DNA from: Gemmatimonadaceae bacterium
GTDB taxonomy: Bacteria > Gemmatimonadota > Gemmatimonadetes > Gemmatimonadales > Gemmatimonadaceae
Assembly: GCA_020852815.1 (NCBI GenBank)
Contig: JADZAN010000033.1
Location: forward strand, 1 to 64,000
DNA: 64,000 nt
Direction of reading: 5' to 3'
Below the pieces are notes generated by a model, which did no database searches, was not told the origin of the DNA, and saw nothing but the letters and a program-made list of their open reading frames with translations. Positions 9,082 to 17,700 of this stretch are shown one piece after another (position 1 is the stretch's first letter; every line of letters begins with the position of its first letter). Position numbers and translations under genes: made by a program.

Positions 9082-9303
9082 CCCGAACCCCCCGCTCGCC
9101 TACCACTCGCGTGTGTTCGCTTCCGCACACCGCGTCCCATCCCCGAACGATCACGCCAGCGCGCCGGCCAAGCTGAAAGCTCCCAAAGCCCCGCAATCAC
9201 AACAACTTCGACGCGATCGCCAACGGGTACGTCCCTTGCCTTGAACGCGATCGCCGCCCTGCCTCCTCCTAACCCGCTCACGCACCTCGCGCCCACCCCC
9301 GCC

Positions 9304-11748
9304 ATGGGTACGCTCCTCACTGACCTTCGTTATGCGCTCCGTCAGGTGGCGCGCGCGCCGGGCTTCACGCTGGTGGCGGTCTTTACGCTCGCCTTGGGGA
9401 TTGGCGCCAACTCGGCGCTCTTCACCGTCGCCGATTCGATCCTCCGGCGCCCGCGACCGGGAGTTGGGGAGTCGTCGATGCTCCTGTGGGTGGCGTCGAC
9501 GTCGCGCGAGCGCTCGCGCCCGGTCGGTCTCTCGTTGCAGGTGGCGGAGCGGTTACGGCAGGAGGTGCCCCTCTTCGAGCGCGTGGTGACGGTGCGCGAC
9601 CTCCCACTCTCGCTCGTGGGGAGCGGCGGCGAGCCGCGACGGGTAAAGGGGCAGGCGGTGAACGGGGGATACTTCACGCAGCTCCGGGCGGGGTTCGCGA
9701 TGGGGCGCGGCTTCACGTCGGCGGAGGAGACGTCGCCGGCGCCGCAGCCGGTGGCGGTGCTCAACCACGCCACGTGGTCCACCGCCTTCGGGGGCGACCC
9801 GGCGATCGTGGGGAAGGCGATCACCGTGAATGGCCACATGCTCACGGTCGTTGGGGTAACGGCGCCCGGTTTCAATGGCGCCGAGCACGATGAAGAGGCG
9901 CGCGCGCTGTGGATGCCGAGCTCGATGATCGGGACGCTCCTCCCCGACTGGCAGTCGATGGTCGACGATCCCGCCAGCAGCAACTTCCGCGTCCTCGCAC
10001 GGCTGCGCGGTCCCGGCGATCGCGCGCAGGCGGCGGCGGCCGTTGGGCGCATCGGCGCCGCGCTCGCCGTCGCCGATACGGCGCGCCCCGCGGGGTTCGC
10101 CTTGCAGCTGTACGACGCGTCGGCGGGGATCCCGGCCGGCGGGGAGACGCAGCTCCTGCCGCTCGCCGTCCTCGCGACCGCGGTGACGGGGCTCATCCTC
10201 CTCATCTGCTGCGCCAACGTCAGCAACCTGATGCTGGCCCGCGCGCTGGGACGCCGGCGCGAGATCGCCACGCGCCTGTCGATCGGGGCATCGCGCGCAC
10301 GCGTGGTCCGGCAGCTGCTTGCCGAGTCGTTGCTCCTGGCGGTCATCGCGGGCGCGGCGGGGCTGCTCCTCGCCGCGTGGGGGGGCGACCTGGTGATCGC
10401 CAGCGTACTCCCGATCCCGCTCGACCTCTCGCTCGACGGGAGCGTGGTGGCGACGAGTGCCGCCCTCGCCCTGGGGACGACCGTGCTCGTCGGCCTCGCC
10501 CCGGCGCTGCACGCCACGCGCGATGGCGTGGCCACCGCATTGCGTGCAGCTGGCGGTGGCGCCTCGCGGCGCTCCCGGCTGCAAGGGATGCTCGTGGCGG
10601 CTCAGATCGCGCTCTCGCTCCTCCTCCTCACGACGTCGGGACTCTTCCTGCGCTCGCTCGACACGGCACAGCGTGTGGACGTGGGCTTCGATGCCAGCGA
10701 TCGCATCCTCGCCGTCTCCGTCGATGCGAGGTTGCTGCAGTACGACAGCGCGCGCACCCGGCGTCTCGCCGACCAGGTGATCGAACGCGCCAGCGCGCTT
10801 CCCGGCGTGGAACGCGCGACGCTCACCACGCTCCTTCCTCTCACCGAATGGACGGGCGGGGGGATTCGCTCGCAGCGCGCGGAGGGGGCGCCGCTCACGG
10901 CGCCGCTGGTGGCCTCGATCTCGTCGGTACGCCCCGGATACTTCAGCACGCTCGGGATCGCGCTGGTGACCGGGCGCGACTTCGGTGCGGACGATGCGCC
11001 CGGCGCACCGCGTGTCGCCATCGTGAGCGAGTCGTTTGCCACGCGTGCCTTCGGCACCACCGACGTCCTCGGCGCGCGTGTGGGAGCGAGCGACGATCGC
11101 GCGACGTGGGCAACGATCATCGGGGTGTCGCGCGATGCCGTCGTACAGTCGTTGCAGGCGCCAAGTGTCCCCGCCGTGTACTTCGCACACCTGCAAGGGG
11201 GGAGCGCGACGATGACATTCCTGCTGCGGCGTCGCGATGCGAGCGCCGAGCCGCTGGCGCCGGCCATGCGCGACGTGTTGCACGACCTCGACCCCGCCCT
11301 CCCGATCTATCGCGTCGTGACCATGGCGCGCGTGCGCCAGGACGCCACGGCCGAGCAGCGCGCCGGTGCGGCCCTGCTGGCCGCCTTTGGGGGGTTGGCG
11401 CTGCTGCTGGCCGCGCTCGGCGTGCACGCCGTGATGACGTTCTCCGTTCGGCAGCGCTGGCGCGAGTTGGGCATTCGCGTCGCACTCGGCGCGTCGCGGC
11501 GTGCGGTTACCGCGCTGGTTCTGCGGCGCGGCATGCAGCTGGCGGCGATCGGCGTGGTGGCGGGCCTCGCACTGTCGCTCGGGGCGGCGCAGCTGCTGCG
11601 TTCGATGCTGTTCGGCATCGCGCCGACCGATGCCGTGACGTTCGTGCTGGTCACGCTGCTGCTCCTCGGCGTGGCCGTGCTCTCGAGTTGGTGGCCCGCG
11701 CGGCGGGCGGCGCGCGTGGACCCCGTCTCGGCGATGCGGAGCGAGTAG
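9304..11748 (+). CDS. Orphan duplicated FtsX-type permease (ADOP/MacB-like)
   Basis: A membrane protein of 814 residues built from two MacB-periplasmic/FtsX modules, the pattern of 'acidobacterial duplicated orphan permeases'. It opens with LLTDLRYALRQVARAPGFTLVAV and the first transmembrane helix. A periplasmic domain follows, then three helices around residues 290-410, a second helix near residue 440, another periplasmic domain and three final helices. It ends in the hallmark ARRAARVDPVSAMRSE. No ATP-binding partner is encoded beside it. ATG 9304 fits the conserved N-terminus, although the frame is open upstream through the repeat array. Its substrate is unknown. Macrolide, peptide or lipoprotein export is known for MacB/LolC relatives. 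Confidence 0.9.
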   Translation: MGTLLTDLRYALRQVARAPGFTLVAVFTLALGIGANSALFTVADSILRRPRPGVGESSMLLWVASTSRERSRPVGLSLQVAERLRQEVPLFERVVTVRDLPLSLVGSGGEPRRVKGQAVNGGYFTQLRAGFAMGRGFTSAEETSPAPQPVAVLNHATWSTAFGGDPAIVGKAITVNGHMLTVVGVTAPGFNGAEHDEEARALWMPSSMIGTLLPDWQSMVDDPASSNFRVLARLRGPGDRAQAAAAVGRIGAALAVADTARPAGFALQLYDASAGIPAGGETQLLPLAVLATAVTGLILLICCANVSNLMLARALGRRREIATRLSIGASRARVVRQLLAESLLLAVIAGAAGLLLAAWGGDLVIASVLPIPLDLSLDGSVVATSAALALGTTVLVGLAPALHATRDGVATALRAAGGGASRRSRLQGMLVAAQIALSLLLLTTSGLFLRSLDTAQRVDVGFDASDRILAVSVDARLLQYDSARTRRLADQVIERASALPGVERATLTTLLPLTEWTGGGIRSQRAEGAPLTAPLVASISSVRPGYFSTLGIALVTGRDFGADDAPGAPRVAIVSESFATRAFGTTDVLGARVGASDDRATWATIIGVSRDAVVQSLQAPSVPAVYFAHLQGGSATMTFLLRRRDASAEPLAPAMRDVLHDLDPALPIYRVVTMARVRQDATAEQRAGAALLAAFGGLALLLAALGVHAVMTFSVRQRWRELGIRVALGASRRAVTALVLRRGMQLAAIGVVAGLALSLGAAQLLRSMLFGIAPTDAVTFVLVTLLLLGVAVLSSWWPARRAARVDPVSAMRSE

Positions 11749-11837
11749 CGGGACGGGTTGCGGTCACATGGTCCCCAGCCTTGGCCGGGGCGTGGGTGCT
11801 CGGCTGCCCCCTCTTCCGCCACGATTAAGTTTCGCGA

Positions 11838-12578
11838 ATGGCTCAGCTCCTCAACGCGTGGGCGTGGTTCGAAACGGTGGCACTCGTCATCATCGCGACG
11901 CCCTTCGCCGCCATCCTCTTTGCGCTCACCGCCCCGTTCGACAAGGGACGCTATGCCGCCGGGCGGTTCCTCCGGGTGCTGGCCGTCCTGTCGGTCAAGC
12001 TCAACCCGTTGTGGAAGTTCTCCGTGTCGGGGGTGAGGATCCGCGATCCGCGCCGCCCGTATGTCGCCGTCTCCAACCATGAGTCATACGCCGACATCTT
12101 CCTCATCTCGCACTTGCCGTGGGAGATGAAGTGGATGTCGAAGGAGACGATGTTCAGGATCCCCTGCTTCGGCTGGATGATGCGCATGGCGGGGGATATC
12201 GAAGTGGTGCGCGGCGACCGGAAGAGCGTGGTGCTGGCGATGCGCGCGGCGCGCGACCGACTGGGGAAGCGGGTAAGCGTGATGATGTTCCCGGAGGGGA
12301 CTCGTTCGCGAGACGGGGAGCTCCTCCCGTTCAAGGACGGCGCCTTCCGCCTGGCGATCGAGACGCAGTCGCCGATCCTGCCGCTGGTCGTGGCCGGGAC
12401 GCGGGGCTGCATGGCCAAGGGGACCTTCCGCTTTCAGTCGGCGCGGGCGCGGGTAAAGGTCCTCGCCCCGATCGACGTCGCGGGGCTCACGTTGGCCGAC
12501 GTCGGCGCACTGCGCGATCGCACGCGCGCCCTGATCGCCGCCGCGCGCGTGGAGCTGGTGGCAGAGCTGGAGGGGTGA
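11838..12578 (+). CDS. plsC: 1-acyl-sn-glycerol-3-phosphate acyltransferase
   Basis: Lysophosphatidate acyltransferase of 246 residues, which adds the second acyl chain in phospholipid synthesis at the cytoplasmic membrane. It has an N-terminal hydrophobic helix (residues 8-33). The catalytic HX4D motif is at His81-Asp86 (NHESYADIF) and the substrate motif FPEGTRSRDG at 151-160. The phosphate-binding arginine context and the VVAGTRG block follow. Size matches the family. It lies 89 bp after the permease with no clear terminator between them and converges on the subtilisin gene across a repeat cluster. Confidence 0.93.
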   Translation: MAQLLNAWAWFETVALVIIATPFAAILFALTAPFDKGRYAAGRFLRVLAVLSVKLNPLWKFSVSGVRIRDPRRPYVAVSNHESYADIFLISHLPWEMKWMSKETMFRIPCFGWMMRMAGDIEVVRGDRKSVVLAMRAARDRLGKRVSVMMFPEGTRSRDGELLPFKDGAFRLAIETQSPILPLVVAGTRGCMAKGTFRFQSARARVKVLAPIDVAGLTLADVGALRDRTRALIAAARVELVAELEG

Positions 12579-12602
12579 TCGCCGGCGGCACAATTTGCCC
12601 AT

Positions 12603-12785
12603 TTGGGGTCAGAGTCATCCAAGCATTTCCCGATGACCCCGACCCCGGACAACCGCCCGAGTAACCGCTAGCCGCAAGTAACCCCTTGTGGGGTAGCTGT
12701 TTACGACCCCGAAATTGGGGTCAGAGTCACCGAGAATTTGGTTCGCTGACTCTGACCCCAAACTGCCCGACCCCAAATTGCCCGA
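12603..12785. repeat. TTGGGGTCAGAGTCA repeat cluster
   Basis: The 15-mer TTGGGGTCAGAGTCA occurs at 12603-12617 and 12715-12729, and inverted at 12747-12761. Two direct copies of CCCCAAAYTGCCCGA follow at 12756-12785. All lie in the gap between the convergent plsC and subtilisin genes. Related GGGGTCAGAGTC sequences are, to my recollection, common in intergenic REP-like repeats of many bacteria, but no transposase gene is present here. Confidence 0.75.
12715..12761. terminator. Long hairpin between convergent genes
   Basis: A perfect 15-bp inverted repeat (12715-12729 with 12747-12761) with a 17-base loop lies between the stops of plsC and the subtilisin gene. It could terminate transcription in both directions. 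It lacks a T tract, so it may instead only be a repeat element. Confidence 0.4.
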
Positions 12786-12797
12786 CTAAGTCCACCC

Positions 12798-14516
12798 TTA
12801 CTGCGCCACTCCCCCCGCCGCCAGCGCCGCCTTCACCGCCGCATACGCGTTCACGATCCCCCCGGTGCGCGATAGCTCGCCGAACCGGACCTTCTCCCCC
12901 TGCGTCCCGGGGCGAACGACCATCTCATCACCGTGCGGCGTCGCGGTCTCGACCAGGAGGCGCTTCACGTCGCCCGCGCTCAGCTTCGGGAAGTAGCTCA
13001 TGAGCAGCGCCGCGACGCCGGCCACGACTGGGCTCGCCATGCTGGTCCCGCTCTCTCGCGCGAAGCCGCCGCCCGGCACTGTCGACAGGATGTCGACACC
13101 GGGGGCGAAGAGGTCGACCTGGGCCTTTCCATAGTTGGAGAACGGCGCCGCCAGCGCGCTCCCGCCCTTCCACGACGACGCGCCGACCTCGATCCAGTTG
13201 GCCGCGCTTCCGCCCCCCGCGTACCCCGCGACCGGGAAGCTCGGCGACTCCGCCAGGTCCTCCCCATCGTTCCCCGCCGCGTGCACGAGGAGCACTCCCT
13301 TCGAGTCGGCGTACTTCACCGCCGCGTCGACCGCCGCCTTGTCGGGTGAGAAGCCCTTCCCGAACGACATGTTGATGATCTGCGCCCCATTGTCCACGGC
13401 GTAGCGGATGGCGTTGGCGACGTCCTTGTCATGTTCGTCGCCGTTAGGCACGGCGCGCACGGGCATGAGCCTCACCATGGCACCGGCGCCAATCCCCTCC
13501 ACCCCGCTCGCGGCGTCGCGCGCCGCGGCGATGATCCCCGCCACATGCGTCCCGTGCTTGGCATCCGGGCCGGTGACGTCCCGGTTGCCGTACCGGCGCT
13601 CCGCGGGATCACTGGGGTTGTCGCCAATCACCTTCCGCGGATCGAAGTCGGTGTTGAGCCCGTACTCGAGCTGTCCCTGCACGTCCTCCTTGCTGTCGGC
13701 GATCGCCTGCCCCGTGATCCCCGCCGCCGTCATGCGCAGGAAGAGCTCTCGCGCCTGGCGCACGCTGTCGACGGCCGGCGCCAGCGCGCGCACGCGCGCC
13801 TCGGTGACTGAATCGGTGGGGAGCGCCGTCCGCAAGATGCGCACGGACCGGCGGTACATCCCGTCGATCATGGTGAGCTGCGCCGACATCTGCTGCAGCT
13901 CGGTGCGCTTGGCCTCGAACTGCCGGGCGATCGCGGCGCAGCGTGCGCGCGTGGAGTCGGTGGCGGCGGTGGGGCTGGGCACAGCGGTGAGTTTGGTGCA
14001 GCGCACCTGCTCGCGCGTGAGCTCGAGCGTGTCCCAGTTCACGTTCTCGCCGCTGGCCCCGCCGAGGAAGTTCCAGCCGCGCGTGTCGTCGGCATAGCCG
14101 TTGTTGTCATCGTCCTTCCCGTTCGCGGCCACTTCCTTGGCGTTGCTCCAGAGTGCCGAGCGCAGCGCGACGTGCGCGGTGTCGACGCCGCCATCCACCA
14201 CCGCGACAACCACGGTGCGCTGCGGCGTGCGCCCCGCCAGCAACTCACGCACGGCGCGCCGGGCGCTCGTCCCGGGGACGCCGTCGGCCGCCGCATCGAG
14301 AAGCTGCCAATCCTTAGGCGCCTCGGTGATCTCGCGCGTGGCCGTTGGCGTCGGCGCCGCACCAGGGGTGGGCGCGGCGGCTGGCACCGGCGCAGTCGCC
14401 GGTGCAGGCACCGGTGCCGTCACCGGCGTGGTGCGTGGCGCGCTGCACGCGCCCAGGATCAAGAGCGAAAAGAGTGACGAGACGGATACCGCGGAGAATG
14501 CTGGACGAGGCGACAT
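12798..14516 (-). CDS. Subtilisin-family (S8) serine protease lipoprotein
   Basis: An exported protease of 572 residues. The signal peptide ends in a lipobox (LGAC, Cys24). A Pro/Ala/Thr-rich linker (about 30-60) leads into the S8 domain. The triad is Asp108 (VVDGGVD), His321 (KHGTHVAG) and Ser492 (SGTSMASP), and the oxyanion asparagine is in HAAGNDG near residue 415. The Asp-to-His distance is about 213 residues, against a few dozen in typical subtilisins. The extra segment (about 150-310) is rich in charged helical sequence and contains two cysteines. I chose ATG 14516 because it starts the lipoprotein signal; the frame is open further upstream to 14741. The 14517-14775 gap before the next gene shows nothing recognisable. 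Confidence 0.9.
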   Translation of the reverse strand: MSPRPAFSAVSVSSLFSLLILGACSAPRTTPVTAPVPAPATAPVPAAAPTPGAAPTPTATREITEAPKDWQLLDAAADGVPGTSARRAVRELLAGRTPQRTVVVAVVDGGVDTAHVALRSALWSNAKEVAANGKDDDNNGYADDTRGWNFLGGASGENVNWDTLELTREQVRCTKLTAVPSPTAATDSTRARCAAIARQFEAKRTELQQMSAQLTMIDGMYRRSVRILRTALPTDSVTEARVRALAPAVDSVRQARELFLRMTAAGITGQAIADSKEDVQGQLEYGLNTDFDPRKVIGDNPSDPAERRYGNRDVTGPDAKHGTHVAGIIAAARDAASGVEGIGAGAMVRLMPVRAVPNGDEHDKDVANAIRYAVDNGAQIINMSFGKGFSPDKAAVDAAVKYADSKGVLLVHAAGNDGEDLAESPSFPVAGYAGGGSAANWIEVGASSWKGGSALAAPFSNYGKAQVDLFAPGVDILSTVPGGGFARESGTSMASPVVAGVAALLMSYFPKLSAGDVKRLLVETATPHGDEMVVRPGTQGEKVRFGELSRTGGIVNAYAAVKAALAAGGVAQ

Positions 14517-14775
14517 GAGGCACTGGTCGGGTGACACGACGACGTGAGGGACCGGTCGATCCCACAGGTGGATCCGCAGGGATGACCCCCAGGGAAACTC
14601 CCCAGGCGGCAAACGATACTGGTTTCGCGCTGGGCGACGACCGCGTGTGTTGAGACTAGCAGCTATCTCACGAATGGTCGACTGCACCCGGCCGACGCAG
14701 GGTCCCGGCACACGGCTCCTGCGCACGACGCCGAGGGGCATCGCGACGGGGCGGCGACCAATCGTGAAGTGGTTT

Positions 14776-17700
14776 CTACCCCGAAGTCGCGGGGTGCGCT
14801 CCCTCGCCCTCGCCGTTCGCGTGCCCCAGGCCGTCGAGGCGCAAACGCTCGTAGCGCGCGGTCAGCGGGACAAAGTCCAGGCGCGACAGCTGGCCGCGGA
14901 AGCGCTCCACATCTTCCCGCACCGCCTCGTAGCCGCCCTGCACGAGGTCGGCGGCGACCTCGGCGACGAGCCATGCGGCGGCGTACAGGTCGTGGCGCTC
15001 GGCCAGTACGAGCGAGTCGCGGTAGAGCTGCTCGGCGTCTCGCACCTTTCCGTCGAGCAGGGCGGTGCGGATGCGCAGCGCCACGAGGAGTTCGCGTCCC
15101 TGGAACCACCAGTCGGGGCGTCTGGCGAAGAGGACTTCGGCGGTTCGCAGGCAGGCGCGCCCCTCGTCGGCGCGTCCCAGCGAGAGGTAGCACAGCCCCT
15201 GGCCGGAGCGGGCGCCGATCTCGACGTCGGCTTGCGAGATCGACGTGGCGACGACGGCGGCCTCGCCATACAGCTCGGCGGCGCGCTTCAGCTGTTCGCG
15301 CTCGCGCGCCAGGTTGGCCAGGTTGTACAGCGCGGCCAGGCGATGCAGCTCGTTGCGCACCACCTGGAACTCCTGCATCGCCTCCGTCAGGTGCAGCTCG
15401 GCCTCGGCGAAGTGCCCCACCTTCATCAGGAGGACCGCGAGGTTGAGCGAGGCCAGCCCCACCATGTCGGGCGTGCGCGTGCGGCGGCCCAGGGCGAGCG
15501 CCGCCTCGTAGTGCAGGCGCGACGCGTCGACCTTACCTAACTGTGAAAGGGCGATGCCGAGGTTGATGTGCGTGCGCGCCTGCGCCACGTGGTCGTTGTG
15601 CTGCTCGAAGGTGTCGAGCGCGCGGCGGTAGCAGCGCACCGATCCGTCGGGGTCGCCCTCGAGCGAGGCGGTGCCCAGGTGGACGAGGGTGTCGGCGAGG
15701 AGGTGATCGTCGCCATCCTCCTCGGCGCCTTCCACCGCCTGCCGGGCGAAGGCGAGGCCGGCGGCGGGCTCGCCCATGCGGAGGTAGATGCGGGAGAGCA
15801 TCCCCTGCAGGAGGATGACCTCGGTACGCTGGCCGCGTCCCTGCGCCTCGGCCAGGAGCGCCTCGACGGAGACCCGCGCGTCGGCGAGCGACTGGCCGAG
15901 GAGGATTCGCACGCGCTCCCGCTGCCGGCGCACGGCGATGAGGCGGTCGCCGGCGCCTGACGAGAGCTCCTCGGCGAGGATCAGGTCGCAGAGGGCGACG
16001 CCATCCTCGTAGCGCCCGGCGAGTTCGAGCGCCGTGGCCTGGCGCAGCCGCGTCTCGAGGCGCTGTTCCACCGTGGGCGCATGGCGCTGGGCCACGGCGA
16101 ACGAGGCCGCGGCTTCGTTATGCGCATAGACGGCGGCGGCGCGGTCGGCGGCGAGGATGGCGAACTGGAACGCCTTCTCACTCACGCCGGCGGCGTCGTA
16201 GTGGGCGGCAATGTCGGCGACGGCGTTGGGGCGCAGCTGTTCGAGCGCGACCGCGACGCGTTCGTGGGCGCGCCCCAGGCGTCGCTGGTTGAGCGAGGCG
16301 CGCATCGCGCCGGCGATGAGGCCGTGCGAGAACGAGTACTGGTCGCCTTGCCCGCCGGCGGCGTCGTCGACGACCTTGGCGGCGATCGCCTCGTCGACGG
16401 CATCGAGGAAGTCATCCTCGTCGACCTCGCCAGCCGCAAGGACGACGTCGACGTCGAAGGTGCGTCCCACGACGGCGGCGAGCGCCAGGTGCCGCCGCGC
16501 GTCGTCCGAGAGGCGCGCCACGCGCGCGGCGATGAGGTCCGCGACCGCGGTCGGCAGCCGCAGTTCCGGCGTGTCGTTCCACTGCCAGCGGCGCCCGGCG
16601 TACCAGACGGCGCCATCTTCCACCAGCGAACGCAGGACGTGCACCACCAGGAGCGGGTTCCCTTCCGTGTACTGGTGCAGGAAGCGGGGAAAGGTGTCGC
16701 CCACGCTCCCCTGGTGGAACACGGTCTCGATCCAGAGTCTCAGCTCGGCGAGCGTGAGACGTTGCAGCTGCACCTCGCTCGTGCGCTCGTCGCGCGACAG
16801 CCGGCGCCGGCGCTCGGCCACGACGTGCGTGTCCTCGACGCGCGTGGTGAGGCAGATCAGGAGGCGTTCGTCCTCGAGCTTCTGGAGGATGAACTCCAGC
16901 GCGTCCCACGACGACGCGTCGCCCCATTGCACGTCGTCGAGCACGGCGATGACCGGCGCGCGCCGAGTCGCCAGCCGCAAGTACTCCGCCATCTCGGCCA
17001 GCAGGGCGTACTTGCTGCCGACGGCGGGATCGCCGCCGGGCTGGTCGAGCGCGGGAACCAGGCGCCCCAGCTCGGGCCACGGGCGCGGGGCGACGAGCCC
17101 CAGGCGATGGATGCTGTCGATGATCTCCGCCCACGGCCCGTACGGCGGCTTGACGTCGGCCTCGATGAAGCGCCCGGCTACCATCGCCGCGCCGCGCAGG
17201 CGCGCCTCGGGACGCAACTGCCTGACGAGCGTCGACTTGCCGACGCCGGCCTCGCCCACCACCTCAATCAAGCGCGGCTTGCCGGTCGTGGCCAGCTCCA
17301 GCCCGCGGATCAGGAGGCGCAGCTCTCGCGTGCGCCCCACGAATCGCTCGAAGTCGAGGGTGGGGACGGTGGCTTCGTTGACCTCGTCCAGCGCGCTTCC
17401 CACCGCGTTGCGCCCGCGCTTCTTGGCGGCGTAGAGCCCGCGGTCGGCGGCGGCGAACAGGTCGTCGGCGCTGGCGATCGTTGGACCCGACGTCGAGACG
17501 CCGATGGAGAGCGTGACGCCGATCGTCTCCTCCACGCGGTCGCGCACCACCAGCCGGCTCGACTCGATCCCGAGCCGCAGCCGCTCGGCGATGGCGAGCG
17601 CGCCGTCGTGCGTCGTGCCCGGGAGGAGGACCACGAACTCGTCGCCGGCGTAGCGTCCCACCAGGTCGCCAGGGCGCACGCCCTGTTCGAGCCCGTTGGC

